A stretch of DNA of 64,000 nt, from contig OZ241350.1 in assembly GCA_965200095.1 (NCBI GenBank), positions 2,356,001-2,420,000 on the forward strand, in the 5' to 3' direction. How positions within the stretch are numbered: the first letter of the stretch is position 1; each line of letters starts with the position of its first letter. This document shows, piece after piece, positions 8,608-18,713 of this stretch. This stretch comes from JANQOH01 sp965200095 (GTDB lineage Bacteria; Pseudomonadota; Alphaproteobacteria; UBA7887). The position numbers and the translations under genes were made by a program. The notes below the pieces were generated by a model. That model searched no databases, was not told the DNA's origin, and saw nothing but the letters and a program-made list of their open reading frames with translations.

Positions 8608-8913
8608 CTACCAGCTCGACTTGACCATGCCCGGGATCTGGCCGTCCGACGCCAGTTCGCGCAGCGCGATGCGCGACATTTTGAGCTTGCGGTAATAGCC
8701 CCGCGGGCGGCCCGACACGACGCAACGGTTGCGCACCCGGCAAGCCGCGCCGTTGCGCGGCATCGCCGCGAGTTTCAGCCGCGCCGCAAAGCGCTCCTCC
8801 ACCGGCAGCGAGGCGTCGTTCGCAGCCGTTTTGAGCGCCGCCCGCTTCGCGGCGTCGCGCGCCACCATGCGCCGCCGCTTGCGGTCGCGCTCCACCGCGC
8901 TCCGTTTGGCCAT
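8608..8913 (-). CDS. rpsN: 30S ribosomal protein S14 (zinc-free type)
   Basis: 101 residues, the long form without the CxxC zinc motif (MAKRSAVERDRKRRR, with RNRCVVSGRPRGYYRKLKMSR). S14 helps organise the 30S head near the A and P sites. It lies between rplE and rpsH, 13 bp from the latter. A complete normal copy. Confidence 0.97.
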   Translation of the reverse strand: MAKRSAVERDRKRRRMVARDAAKRAALKTAANDASLPVEERFAARLKLAAMPRNGAACRVRNRCVVSGRPRGYYRKLKMSRIALRELASDGQIPGMVKSSW

Positions 8914-8955
8914 TCGCTCTTCTCTCCCCCGCCCTTCGGTTGCCGCCGCGCCGCG

Positions 8956-9495
8956 TCAGGCCGCGAACGGCATGTTGAAACCCTTGAGAAGCGCCCGCGC
9001 CTCGCCGTCGGTTCGCGCCGTGGTCGCGATGGCGACGTCGAGGCCGCGCACGGTATCGATGGCGTCGTAGTCGATTTCCGGGAACACGATCTGCTCCTTC
9101 AGACCGAGCGCGTAGTTCCCCCGCCCGTCGAAACTGCGCGGCGACACGCCGTGGAAATCGCGCACCCGCGGCAGCGCGATGTTGATCAGGCGGTCGAGGA
9201 ATTCGTACATGCGCGCGCGTCGCAGGGTCACCTTGCAGCCGACGGTCATCCCCTCGCGCAGTTTGAAATTGGCGATCGAACGCCGGGCGCGGGTGATCAC
9301 AGGCTTCTGTCCGGAGATCGCGGTCAGATCGGCGACGGCGCCCTGGATGAGCTTGCCGTCGCGGGCCGCCTCGCCGACCCCCATATTGAGGACGATCTTG
9401 TCGAGCCTGGGCGCGCGCATGGGGTTGTCGTACCCGAATTCGGCGATCAGCGCCGGGCGAACCACCGTCTTGTAATGCTCGTGCAGGCGGGCCAT
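8956..9495 (-). CDS. rplE: 50S ribosomal protein L5
   Basis: 179 residues. The motifs LDKIVLNMGVGEAARD and GQKPVITRARRSIANFKLREG, with the RVRDFHGVSPRSFDGRGNYALGL region, are classic L5. It binds 5S rRNA and contacts P-site tRNA and S13. It follows rplX by 11 bp. Confidence 0.97.
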   Translation of the reverse strand: MARLHEHYKTVVRPALIAEFGYDNPMRAPRLDKIVLNMGVGEAARDGKLIQGAVADLTAISGQKPVITRARRSIANFKLREGMTVGCKVTLRRARMYEFLDRLINIALPRVRDFHGVSPRSFDGRGNYALGLKEQIVFPEIDYDAIDTVRGLDVAIATTARTDGEARALLKGFNMPFAA

Positions 9496-9506
9496 GCGCG
9501 TTTCCC

Positions 9507-9830
9507 CTAACGATCAATGACTTCGCCGGAGCGCCTGGCGTAGCGGACCTTGCGGCCGTCCCCGAGAACGCGAAAGCCAACCCGCGTCGGCTTGCCGTCG
9601 CCGGGGTCGACGAGCGCCACGTTGGAGATGTCGATCGCCGCCTCCTTCTCGACGACGCCGCCCGGCGAGGCCGGGCTGGGCTTCGTGTGGCGCTTCACCA
9701 TGTTGACTCCCTGGACCACCACCCGCCGCCGTTCGGGAACCGTGCGCAGCACTTCGCCGGTCCTGCCCTTTTCGCGCCCCGCGACCACGGTAACGGTGTC
9801 GCCCTTGCGGATCTTGAGTTTCACGGCCAT
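9507..9830 (-). CDS. rplX: 50S ribosomal protein L24
   Basis: 107 residues. An N-terminal KOW motif (KIRKGDTVTVVAGREKGRTGEV) precedes the L24 core. L24 is an early assembly initiator on 23S rRNA near the exit tunnel. It is 9 bp after rplN. A complete normal copy. Confidence 0.96.
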   Translation of the reverse strand: MAVKLKIRKGDTVTVVAGREKGRTGEVLRTVPERRRVVVQGVNMVKRHTKPSPASPGGVVEKEAAIDISNVALVDPGDGKPTRVGFRVLGDGRKVRYARRSGEVIDR

Positions 9831-9839
9831 CGGCGTTCC

Positions 9840-10208
9840 TCACAACACTTCGGGCGCCAGCGACACGATGCGCATGAAGCGGCGGGCCCGGAGTTCGCGC
9901 GTCACCGGGCCGAATATCCGCGTGCCGATGGGTTCGCCCTGCCGGTTGACGAGCACTGCGGCGTTGTTGTCGAACCGTATCGCGCCGCCGTCGGCGCGGC
10001 GGATTTCCTTTGCCGTGCGCACGATTACCGCGCGGTGGATCTCGCCCTTGCGCACCCGCCCGCGCGGGATCGCCTCCTTGACCGTCACCACGATGACATC
10101 GCCCACCGACGCCGTGCGCCGTCCCGCGCCGCCGAGCACCTTGATGCACTGCACGCGCCGGGCGCCGGAATTATCGGCCACATCCAGATTCGTCTGCATC
10201 TGGATCAT
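9840..10208 (-). CDS. rplN: 50S ribosomal protein L14
   Basis: 122 residues from ATG at 10208 (MIQMQTNLDVADNSGAR). The open frame continues to 10280 but through rpsQ. The start overlaps the rpsQ stop by 4 bp. L14 forms bridge B8 and interacts with L19. It is the first gene of the classical spc set. Confidence 0.97.
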   Translation of the reverse strand: MIQMQTNLDVADNSGARRVQCIKVLGGAGRRTASVGDVIVVTVKEAIPRGRVRKGEIHRAVIVRTAKEIRRADGGAIRFDNNAAVLVNRQGEPIGTRIFGPVTRELRARRFMRIVSLAPEVL

Positions 10209-10462
10209 GGGCGGGGCGCCGTTCCGCCGGGCTCGTCCTCCAGCACTTCCCACCGCTTGCGTCGCGAGACCGGGCGACATTCGCGGATGCGCACGATATC
10301 GCCCACCTTGTGCGCGTTCCCGGGGTCGTGCGCGGCATAGCGTTTCGACTTGCGGACGAACTTCTTGTACACCGGATGACGGAATCGCCGCTCCACCCGG
10401 ACCGTCACGGTCTGGTCGCCGCCGTCGCCGACGACCGTTCCCGACAATATGCGCTTCGGCAT
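10205..10462 (-). CDS. rpsQ: 30S ribosomal protein S17
   Basis: 85 residues, MPKRILSGTVVGDGGDQTVTV, an OB-fold protein binding 16S rRNA at the 5' domain, with RVERRFRHPVYKK and GDIVRIRECRPVSRRKRW. It overlaps rplN by 4 bp and follows rpmC by 5 bp. Last gene of the S10 set. Confidence 0.97.
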   Translation of the reverse strand: MPKRILSGTVVGDGGDQTVTVRVERRFRHPVYKKFVRKSKRYAAHDPGNAHKVGDIVRIRECRPVSRRKRWEVLEDEPGGTAPRP

Positions 10463-10467
10463 CGTCC

Positions 10468-10677
10468 CTACCCGTCCGCGCGCGCCGCCGCGCGCCGCCG
10501 TTCGCCCAGCACGCTGCGAATACGCGCGATGTCGCGACGCACCTCGCGAATGCGCGCGGTGTTCTCGAGCTGCCCCGTGGCGCTCTGGAAGCGCAGGTTG
10601 AGCCGTTCCTTCTTCAGGTCAACCAGCTCGCCCCGCAGGGCCGCATCGTCGCGGCCGCGCAACTCCCGCGCCTTCAT
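10468..10677 (-). CDS. rpmC: 50S ribosomal protein L29
   Basis: 69 residues from ATG at 10677 (MKARELRGRDDAAL). An upstream extension to 10836 overlaps rplP and is rejected. The core KKERLNLRFQSATGQLENTARIR is diagnostic. L29 is a two-helix protein at the tunnel exit, where it helps dock trigger factor and SRP. Confidence 0.96.
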   Translation of the reverse strand: MKARELRGRDDAALRGELVDLKKERLNLRFQSATGQLENTARIREVRRDIARIRSVLGERRRAAARADG

Positions 10678-10697
10678 CGCCCCGCCTCCACCGCCGC

Positions 10698-11117
10698 CTA
10701 CCCTTCGTCGCCGACGCGGGCGACGAAGCGGCTGGCCATCGGCAGTTTCGCCGCGCCACGCTCGAACGCGGAGCGCGCCAGGGAAGCGGGCACGCCGTCG
10801 AGTTCGAACATGATACGCCCGGGCTTCACCCGGCACATCCAGTATTCCGGCGCGCCCTTGCCCTTGCCCATCCGGACTTCGGTGGGTTTCTTACTCACCG
10901 GCACATCGGGGAAGATGCGGATCCACATGCGGCCGGCGCGCTTGATATGACGGGTGATGGCGCGCCGCGCGGCTTCGATCTGCGCCGCCGTCACCCGCCC
11001 CGCCGATGTCGACTTCAGGCCGTAGGCGCCGAAGTTCAACGCCGTGCCGCCTTTCGCCAGACCGTGGATACGCCCCTTCTGGGCCTTGCGGTATCGAGTG
11101 CGTTTCGGGCTCTGCAT
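10698..11117 (-). CDS. rplP: 50S ribosomal protein L16
   Basis: 139 residues, MQSPKRTRYRKAQKGRIHG, with KPTEVRMGKGKGAPEYWMCRVKPG, the L16 signature. It lies near the A-site tRNA elbow and the peptidyl transferase centre. It is 12 bp after rpsC and 20 bp before rpmC. Confidence 0.97.
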   Translation of the reverse strand: MQSPKRTRYRKAQKGRIHGLAKGGTALNFGAYGLKSTSAGRVTAAQIEAARRAITRHIKRAGRMWIRIFPDVPVSKKPTEVRMGKGKGAPEYWMCRVKPGRIMFELDGVPASLARSAFERGAAKLPMASRFVARVGDEG

Positions 11118-11129
11118 CCTTCCGACCCC

Positions 11130-11813
11130 CTACGAGACGCGGGCGCCGTGGAACTCGCCGCGCCGGCGGTCCTGCGCCATCGGGTCGTGCTCCATGATCT
11201 CGCCCTTGAACACCCAGACCTTCACCCCGCAGGCGCCGTAGGCGGTCTGCGCCCTTTTGGAGCCGTAGTCGATGTCGGCGCGCAGGGTGTGCAGGGGCAC
11301 GCGCCCCTCCCGATACCACTCAGTGCGGGCGATCTCGGCGCCGCCCAGGCGCCCGCCGCAATTGATGCGGATGCCCAGCGCGCCGAGGCGCATCGCCGAC
11401 TGCACCGCGCGCTTCATCGCCCGGCGGAAGGCCACCCGGCGCTCGAGTTGCTGGGCGATGTTCTCCGCCACCAGTTGCGCATCGATCTCGGGTTTGCGGA
11501 TTTCGACGATGTTGAGATGAACCTCGCCGTCGGTGAGCTTCTCCACTTCGTTGCGCAGGCGTTCGATATCGGCGCCCTTTTTGCCGATCACCACGCCGGG
11601 GCGGGCCGTGTGGATGGTCACGCGCGCCTTCTTCGCCGGACGCTCGATGACCACCCGCGACACGCCCGCCTGACTCAGGCGCCTGCGCAGATAGCCGCGG
11701 ATTTTCAGGTCCTCATGCAACATATCCCCGTAGCCGGCATCCGCATACCAGCGCGAATCCCACGTCCGGTTGATGCCGAGTCTGAGTCCGACCGGGTTGA
11801 CCTTCTGCCCCAT
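11130..11813 (-). CDS. rpsC: 30S ribosomal protein S3
   Basis: 227 residues. The N-terminus is MGQKVNPVGLRLGINRTWDSRWYA. The KH domain carries PGVVIGKKGADIERL, and the C-terminal half has the S3 signature. S3 is part of the mRNA entry helicase site. It starts 4 bp after the rplV stop codon. Confidence 0.97.
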   Translation of the reverse strand: MGQKVNPVGLRLGINRTWDSRWYADAGYGDMLHEDLKIRGYLRRRLSQAGVSRVVIERPAKKARVTIHTARPGVVIGKKGADIERLRNEVEKLTDGEVHLNIVEIRKPEIDAQLVAENIAQQLERRVAFRRAMKRAVQSAMRLGALGIRINCGGRLGGAEIARTEWYREGRVPLHTLRADIDYGSKRAQTAYGACGVKVWVFKGEIMEHDPMAQDRRRGEFHGARVS

Positions 11814-11817
11814 GCCC

Positions 11818-12201
11818 CTAACCCTCCTCGTCCGCGCGCTCTCGCACCACGACGGTAAGCCGGCTGAACGGCTTGACGATGCGCCCGATGCGCCCGCGCG
11901 CCCGGGGGCGCCAGCGCCGCAGGGTCAGCGCCTTGCCGACATGCGCGTCGGCGACATAGAGCCTGTCGACATCGAGATTGTGGTTGTTCTCGGCGTTGGC
12001 GATCGCCGACAGCAGCACCCGGCGCACCTCGCCGGATATGCGCCGGCGCGAAAAGGAAAGCTCGCCGAGCGCCTTCTCGCACGGCAAGCCGCGGATGGTC
12101 TGCGCCACCAGGTTGAGCTTGCGCGGGCTGGTGCGCAGCGCTTTCGCCATCGCCATCGCCTCGTTCGCCGCCAGACGGCGTTCGCGCGCGCGTTTCCCCA
12201 C
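11818..12201 (-). CDS. rplV: 50S ribosomal protein L22
   Basis: 127 residues from GTG at 12201 (VGKRARERRLAANEAMAMAKA). This start sits 4 bp after the rpsS stop and matches the alphaproteobacterial N-terminus. The longer ATG frame from 12237 would overlap rpsS by 32 bp. The beta-hairpin region (WRPRARGRIGRIVKPFSRLTVVV) that lines the exit tunnel is complete. Confidence 0.95.
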   Translation of the reverse strand: MGKRARERRLAANEAMAMAKALRTSPRKLNLVAQTIRGLPCEKALGELSFSRRRISGEVRRVLLSAIANAENNHNLDVDRLYVADAHVGKALTLRRWRPRARGRIGRIVKPFSRLTVVVRERADEEG

Positions 12202-12205
12202 GGCC

Positions 12206-12484
12206 TCAGGCCCTCCGCGCCTTCTTGTCGCCCGCATGTCCGTAATAGGTTCGGGTCGGCGCGAATTCTCCGAGCTTGTGCCCCACCATGTTCTCGGTCA
12301 CGAGCACCGGGATGAACTTGCGCCCGTTGTGAACGCCGAAGGTCAGCCCCACGAATTGCGGCAGGACGGTCGACCGCCGCGACCAAGTCTTGATCACCTC
12401 CTTGCGGCCCGACGAACGCACCGCATCGGCCTTCTTCAGCAAATAGCCGTCGACGAACGGCCCCTTCCGGATCGATCGCGCCAT
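12206..12484 (-). CDS. rpsS: 30S ribosomal protein S19
   Basis: 92 residues, MARSIRKGPFVDGYLLKKAD, with WSRRSTVLPQFVGLTFGVHNG. It binds the 30S head with S13 and contacts A-site tRNA. It follows rplB by 10 bp. A complete normal copy. Confidence 0.97.
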   Translation of the reverse strand: MARSIRKGPFVDGYLLKKADAVRSSGRKEVIKTWSRRSTVLPQFVGLTFGVHNGRKFIPVLVTENMVGHKLGEFAPTRTYYGHAGDKKARRA

Positions 12485-12494
12485 GCCGTTCTCC

Positions 12495-13334
12495 CTAGCG
12501 CCGCTTCCGGGCGCGATGGCGGCTGCGCAGGATCAGGCGCGCGCTCGCCTTGTTGCGCCGCGTGCGCTTGCCCTTGGTCGGCGCTCCCCACGGCGTCACC
12601 GGATGGCGCCCCCCCGACGACCGTCCCTCGCCCCCGCCATGGGGATGATCGACGGGGTTCATCGCCACGCCGCGCACTTTCGGCCGGCGGCCGCGCCAGC
12701 GGTTGCGCCCCGCCTTGCCGAGCTTCACATTCTGGTTGTCGGGGTTCGAAACCGCGCCGACGGTCGCCATGCACTCGGCGCGCACCATGCGCTGTTCGCC
12801 CGACGACAGCCGAAGCAGCGCATAACCCGCATCCTTGCCGATCAATTGCGCGTAGTTGCCCGCCGCTCGCGCTATCTGCCCCCCCTTGCCGGGCTTCATC
12901 TCGACATTGTGGACGATGGTCCCCACCGGCATGTTGCGCATGGGCATCGCGTTGCCGGGTTTGATGTCGGCCTGTTCGTCCGCCACCACACTGTCGCCGG
13001 CGCGCAACCGTTGCGGCGCCACGATGTAGGCGCGCTCGCCGTCCTCGTAACGCAGAAGCGCGATAAAGGCCGAGCGGTTCGGGTCGTATTCGAGACGTTC
13101 GACGGTCGCCTCGACCCCGAATTTCCGCCGCTTGAAGTCGACGATACGATACCGCCGCTTGTGACCGCCGCCGCGGCGGCGGGCGGTCATGCGGCCGCGG
13201 TTGTTGCGCCCGCCCGATTTGGACTGCCCCTCGGTGAGAGTCTTGACCGGCGGCCCCTTGTGCAACTCGCCGCGGTCGACGAGCACCAGGCCGCGCCGGG
13301 ACGGCGTGGTCGGGCGATAGCTCTTGAGCGCCAT
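12495..13334 (-). CDS. rplB: 50S ribosomal protein L2
   Basis: 279 residues. The C-terminal signature MNPVDHPHGGGEGRSSGGR contains the conserved histidine next to the peptidyl transferase centre, and KGKRTRRNKASARLILRSR ends the protein. L2 is needed for subunit association and peptide-bond formation. It follows rplW by 27 bp. Confidence 0.98.
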   Translation of the reverse strand: MALKSYRPTTPSRRGLVLVDRGELHKGPPVKTLTEGQSKSGGRNNRGRMTARRRGGGHKRRYRIVDFKRRKFGVEATVERLEYDPNRSAFIALLRYEDGERAYIVAPQRLRAGDSVVADEQADIKPGNAMPMRNMPVGTIVHNVEMKPGKGGQIARAAGNYAQLIGKDAGYALLRLSSGEQRMVRAECMATVGAVSNPDNQNVKLGKAGRNRWRGRRPKVRGVAMNPVDHPHGGGEGRSSGGRHPVTPWGAPTKGKRTRRNKASARLILRSRHRARKRR

Positions 13335-13361
13335 TTTCGGCCCCTCCTCCCCGGACCCGCC

Positions 13362-13655
13362 CTAGATTCCGGCCATGGCGTCGATCCGCTCGCCCTCGGC
13401 GAGAGTCACGATGGCTTTCTTTACGTCGCTCCGACGCCCGATCCGTCCGCGAAACCGCTTCGTCTTGCCCTTGACGTTGATAGTGTTGACACGGGCGACC
13501 TTCACCGAGAACAGCATCTCGACGGCCGCCCCGATCTCCGGCTTGGAGGCGCCGCACGCGACCCGAAAGGCGTATTGGTTGTATTCGCTTATCGCCGTCG
13601 TCTTCTCCGTCACGACCGGGCCGAGGAGGATGTCGCATGCGCGTTCGGGGGTCAT
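13362..13655 (-). CDS. rplW: 50S ribosomal protein L23
   Basis: 97 residues from ATG at 13655 (MTPERACDILLGPVVTEKTT). The frame continues upstream inside rplD and is not used. L23 sits at the tunnel exit and docks trigger factor, SRP and SecY. The start overlaps the rplD stop by 4 bp (ATGA). Confidence 0.96.
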   Translation of the reverse strand: MTPERACDILLGPVVTEKTTAISEYNQYAFRVACGASKPEIGAAVEMLFSVKVARVNTINVKGKTKRFRGRIGRRSDVKKAIVTLAEGERIDAMAGI

Positions 13656-14272
13656 GACAGGCGCGCCTCCAGCGCGGCGACCCCGGCGCGGGTGAGCACC
13701 AGCACGTCGCGGCGCAGAATGTCGTATACGTTCGCGCCCTGGCTCGGCAGGATGTCGAGGCGCGGCAGATTGCCGGCCGCACGCCGGAAATTGGCGTCGA
13801 CCTCCGGCCCGTCGACGATCAGCGCCGACGGCCAGCCGAATCCTGCGAGACGGCGCGCCAGCGCGCCGGTTTTCGGCTCCTCCGCGCGCGCCGCGTCGAT
13901 GACCACCAGCTTGCCTTCCGCGCGCTTCGACGACAAGGCGCATTTCAGCGCCAGGCGACGCACCTTCTTCGGCAACCCCGTCCCGTGATCGCGGCGCCTC
14001 GGGCCGAAAGCGCGGCCGCCGCCGCGGAACTGCGACACCTTGCGGTTGCCGTGGCGCGCCCGTCCCGTTCCCTTCTGCTTGTAGGGCTTCGCGCCGGTAC
14101 CGGTCACATCGCTCCGGCCCTGCACGTCGCGCCCTCCGGAGCGCCGTCCGGCGAGCTGCCAGACCACCGTCCGCTGGAGCAGATCGTTGCGCACGGGCAC
14201 GCCGAAAACCGCCTCGGCGAGATCGATCTCGCCGGCGGCCTCGTTGTCGAGCGTCACCACCTCGCAGCGCAC
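13652..14272 (-). CDS. rplD: 50S ribosomal protein L4
   Basis: 206 residues from GTG at 14272 (VRCEVVTLDNEAAGEIDL), 4 bp after the rplC stop. An ATG at 14293 would overlap rplC by 17 bp and adds residues unlike L4. The tunnel loop KPYKQKGTGRARHGNRKVSQFRGGG and FGPRRRDHGTGLPKK are complete. In enterobacteria L4 also attenuates its own operon; no such leader is evident here. Confidence 0.95.
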   Translation of the reverse strand: MRCEVVTLDNEAAGEIDLAEAVFGVPVRNDLLQRTVVWQLAGRRSGGRDVQGRSDVTGTGAKPYKQKGTGRARHGNRKVSQFRGGGRAFGPRRRDHGTGLPKKVRRLALKCALSSKRAEGKLVVIDAARAEEPKTGALARRLAGFGWPSALIVDGPEVDANFRRAAGNLPRLDILPSQGANVYDILRRDVLVLTRAGVAALEARLS

Positions 14273-14276
14273 GGCG

Positions 14277-15005
14277 TCACCCCTCTCCCGCATCGTCCGC
14301 CGCGCCGGCCCCGCCGGACGCGCCCGACGGCGGTTGCGCAAGCGCGCCCGGCAGCGGCGCCGAGGGCGGCAGGGCTTTCTTCTTCGCGTCGGTCACGCGC
14401 AACAGGCCGCCCTTCGGCCCCGGCACGCCGCCCATCACCATGATCAGCCCGCGTTCCGAATCGCTGCCGACGACGTAAAGGTTCTGTTCCGTTGCCTTCG
14501 CGGCGCCGAGACGGCCGGCCATCTTCTTGCCCTTGAAGACCCGGCCCGGGTCCTGACATTGCCCGGTCGAACCGTGGCTGCGATGCGACACCGACACGCC
14601 ATGACTCGCCCGCAGCCCGCCGAAATTATGCCGCTTCATCGCGCCCGCGAAGCCCTTGCCGATCGACACGCCGCTTACGTCGACGAACTGGCCCTCGACG
14701 AAATGGCCGGCGGCGATCTCGCTTCCCACGTCGATCATGCAGTCGTCGCTGACGCGGAACTCCGCCAGCCGGCGCTTCGGCTCCACCTGCGCCCTGGCGA
14801 AATGACCCCGCATCGCTTTGGAAACGTTTTTCGGCTTCGCCTTGCCCACGCCGATCTGAAGCGCCGTGTAACCGTCGCGCCCGACCGTCTTGTGCGCCAC
14901 CACCCGGCAGTCGTCGACGCGCAGCACGGTCACCGGCAGGTGCCGGCCGTCCTCGAGATAGACCCGGGTCATGCCGAGCTTCTCCGCGATCACTCCGGTC
15001 CGCAT
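14277..15005 (-). CDS. rplC: 50S ribosomal protein L3
   Basis: 242 residues from ATG at 15005 (MRTGVIAEKLGMTRVY). The central loop MKRHNFGGLRASHGVSVSHR with the methylatable Gln in GSTGQCQDPGRVFKGKKMAG reaches the peptidyl transferase centre. The last about 30 residues are a low-complexity Pro/Gly/Ala tail ending in acidic GAADDAGEG, a variable region in alphaproteobacterial L3. Confidence 0.96.
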   Translation of the reverse strand: MRTGVIAEKLGMTRVYLEDGRHLPVTVLRVDDCRVVAHKTVGRDGYTALQIGVGKAKPKNVSKAMRGHFARAQVEPKRRLAEFRVSDDCMIDVGSEIAAGHFVEGQFVDVSGVSIGKGFAGAMKRHNFGGLRASHGVSVSHRSHGSTGQCQDPGRVFKGKKMAGRLGAAKATEQNLYVVGSDSERGLIMVMGGVPGPKGGLLRVTDAKKKALPPSAPLPGALAQPPSGASGGAGAADDAGEG

Positions 15006-15018
15006 CGCCCGGCCCCGC

Positions 15019-15327
15019 CTACAGCTTGATCTCGACATCGACCCCGGCGGCGAGGTCGAGTTTCATCAGCGCGTCGACCGTCTGCGGCGTGGGATCGACG
15101 ATGTCGAGAAGGCGCTTGTGGGTGCGGATCTCGAATTGCTCGCGCGATTTCTTGTCGATATGCGGCGACCGCAGCACGGTGTAGCGGTCGATATGCGTCG
15201 GCAGCGGGATCGGCCCCCGCACATTGGCGCCCGTCCGCCTGGCGGTATTGACGATCTCGAGCGTCGACTGGTCGAGGACGCCGTGATCGTAGGCCTTGAG
15301 CCTGATGCGGATGTTCTGGCTGTCCAT
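15019..15327 (-). CDS. rpsJ: 30S ribosomal protein S10
   Basis: 102 residues, MDSQNIRIRLKAYDHGVLDQ with the signature RTGANVRGPIPLPTHIDRYTVLRSPH. First gene of the S10 operon; S10 is also the NusB partner (NusE) in antitermination. It follows tuf copy 1 by 27 bp, so it is probably co-transcribed with the str genes. Confidence 0.98.
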   Translation of the reverse strand: MDSQNIRIRLKAYDHGVLDQSTLEIVNTARRTGANVRGPIPLPTHIDRYTVLRSPHIDKKSREQFEIRTHKRLLDIVDPTPQTVDALMKLDLAAGVDVEIKL

Positions 15328-15354
15328 CGCCGCCTCCGTCGCCCGCCGGTTGTT

Positions 15355-16548
<1,194 letters not shown>

Positions 16549-16605
16549 CGTCGTCTCTCCGTCTGGCCGCGTCGGGGCGGCGCTTGTTTCGACCCGTCCG
16601 CCCGC

Positions 16606-18681
16606 TCACGCCACGTGTGCGCGCACATCGTCGGCGACCATGCGCGGCGCGGGCTCGTAGCGCTCGAAGAACATGCTGAACTGCCCGCGGCCCTGCGTGA
16701 TCGAGCGCAGCGCATTCACATAGCCGAACATGGCGGCGAGGGGCACCATCGCGGTGACCGTCATCGCCGGCCCCCGCGGCTCCATACCCTGCACCTGTCC
16801 GCGGCGGCTGTTGATGTCGCCGATCACGTCGCCCATGAAGTTCTGCGGCGTCATCACCTCGACGCGCATCACCGGTTCGAGCAGACGCGGGGCTGCGCCC
16901 GCCATCGCCTCGCGCATTGCCGCGCGCGCCGCGATCTCGAACGCGAGCGCGCTGGAGTCCACCTCGTGATGGGCGCCGTCGAGCACGGTCGCCTCGATGT
17001 CGATCATCGGATAACCGGCGACGATCCCGCCCTGCATCGCCGCGGCGACTCCCTTTTCCACCGCCGGCAGATACTCCCGCGGCACGGCGCCGCCGACGAC
17101 AAGGCTCTCGAAGGCGAGACCGCTTCCCGCATCGCCCGGCCCGATGCGCAGTTTCAAACGCGCGAACTGGCCCGAACCGCCGGTCTGCTTGCGATGGGTG
17201 TAGTCGACTTCGGACGCTCGCCCGATGGTCTCGCGATAGGCGACCTGCGGCGCTCCCACATTGGCGCCCACCTGGAATTCGCGTTTCAGCCGGTCGACGA
17301 TGATATCGAGATGCAGCTCGCCCATCCCCTTGATGATGGTCTGCCCGGACTCGCCGTCCACCGTTACCTTGAAGGAGGGATCCTCCATCGCCAGACGGCC
17401 GAGCGCCGCGGCGATGCGCTCCTGATCGGCCTTGGTCTTCGGTTCGACCGCGACCTCGATCACCGGTTCGGGGAATTCGATCTTCTCCAGCACCACCGGC
17501 GCGGCCGCGTCGCACAGCGTGTCGCCCGTGGTCGTGTTCTTCAGCCCGCACAGCGCCACGATGTCGCCGGCGCGCGCTTCCTTGATGTCTTCGCGATGGT
17601 TCGCATGCATCGCCAGCATGCGCCCGATGCGCTCGCGCTTGCCCTTGATGGTGTTGACGACCGCCGAACCGCTTTCGAGAACTCCCGAATAGACGCGCGC
17701 GAAGGTAAGCGAGCCGACATATTTGTCGTTCATGATCTTGAACGCGAGCGCCGAGAAGGGTTCGTCGTCGGCGCTGGCGCGCGACACCGGTTTGTCGGAT
17801 CTCGGCGCCACCCCTTCCACCGCCGCCACGTCGCTCGGCGCGGGCAGGTAGTCCACCACCGAATCCAGCAACGGTTGCACGCCCTTGTTCTTGAACGCCG
17901 AACCGTTCAACACGGGGACGAAGGCGCCGGCCAGGGCGCCCTTGCGAACGCAGCGCCGGAGCGTGGCGGCGTCCGGCTCCTCGCCTTCGAGAAACGCTTC
18001 GAGCGCCGCGTCGTCATGCTCCACGGCCGCCAGCACCAGGGATTCGCGCGCCGCCTGCGCGGCGTCCGTCATGTCGGCGGGGATCTCCGCCTCGACATAC
18101 TCCGCGCCCAGCGTTTCGTCCTTCCACAACAGCGCCTTCATGGAGATCAGATCGACCGCGCCGGCATAGCGCGCCTCCGCGCCCACGGGCAGCTGGACGA
18201 CCAGCGGCGCCGCCCCCAGACGCTCCTCGATCATCGACACGCAGCGGTCGAAGTCGGCGCCGATGCGATCCATCTTGTTGACGAAGCACACCCGGGGGAC
18301 TCCGTATCTGTCCGCCTGCCGCCACACCGTCTCGGATTGCGGCTCGACGCCCGCCACGCTGTCGAAGACGCAGACCGCGCCGTCGAGCACCCGCAGCGAG
18401 CGCTCCACCTCGATGGTGAAATCCACATGCCCCGGCGTGTCGATGATGTTGATGCGGTGGTCGCGCCAGAAGCAGGTCGTCGCGGCGGAGGTGATGGTGA
18501 TGCCGCGCTCCTGCTCCTGGTCCATCCAGTCCATCGTGGCGGCGCCGTCATGCACCTCGCCCATGCGGTGCGAGCGCCCGGTATAGAACAGGATTCGCTC
18601 CGTGGTCGTCGTCTTGCCGGCGTCGATATGCGCCATGATGCCGATATTGCGGTACCGCCCGAGCGGCGTGGTGCGCGCCAT
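16606..18681 (-). CDS. fusA: Elongation factor G
   Basis: 691 residues from ATG at 18681 (MARTTPLGRYRNIGIMAHID). G1 AHIDAGKTTTTERILFY, switch motif RGITI, DTPGHVDF and NKMDRIGADF are present, with domains II-V complete and ending DVRAHVA. The GTPase drives translocation. The open frame continues thousands of bases upstream through rpsG, rpsL and rpoC, but this is antisense-free shadow sequence and not a fusion. It follows rpsG by 32 bp and precedes tuf by 57 bp. Confidence 0.98.
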   Translation of the reverse strand: MARTTPLGRYRNIGIMAHIDAGKTTTTERILFYTGRSHRMGEVHDGAATMDWMDQEQERGITITSAATTCFWRDHRINIIDTPGHVDFTIEVERSLRVLDGAVCVFDSVAGVEPQSETVWRQADRYGVPRVCFVNKMDRIGADFDRCVSMIEERLGAAPLVVQLPVGAEARYAGAVDLISMKALLWKDETLGAEYVEAEIPADMTDAAQAARESLVLAAVEHDDAALEAFLEGEEPDAATLRRCVRKGALAGAFVPVLNGSAFKNKGVQPLLDSVVDYLPAPSDVAAVEGVAPRSDKPVSRASADDEPFSALAFKIMNDKYVGSLTFARVYSGVLESGSAVVNTIKGKRERIGRMLAMHANHREDIKEARAGDIVALCGLKNTTTGDTLCDAAAPVVLEKIEFPEPVIEVAVEPKTKADQERIAAALGRLAMEDPSFKVTVDGESGQTIIKGMGELHLDIIVDRLKREFQVGANVGAPQVAYRETIGRASEVDYTHRKQTGGSGQFARLKLRIGPGDAGSGLAFESLVVGGAVPREYLPAVEKGVAAAMQGGIVAGYPMIDIEATVLDGAHHEVDSSALAFEIAARAAMREAMAGAAPRLLEPVMRVEVMTPQNFMGDVIGDINSRRGQVQGMEPRGPAMTVTAMVPLAAMFGYVNALRSITQGRGQFSMFFERYEPAPRMVADDVRAHVA

Positions 18682-18713
18682 CGTTCCCGTATCCCCGCGC
18701 CCGAACCGCCGCC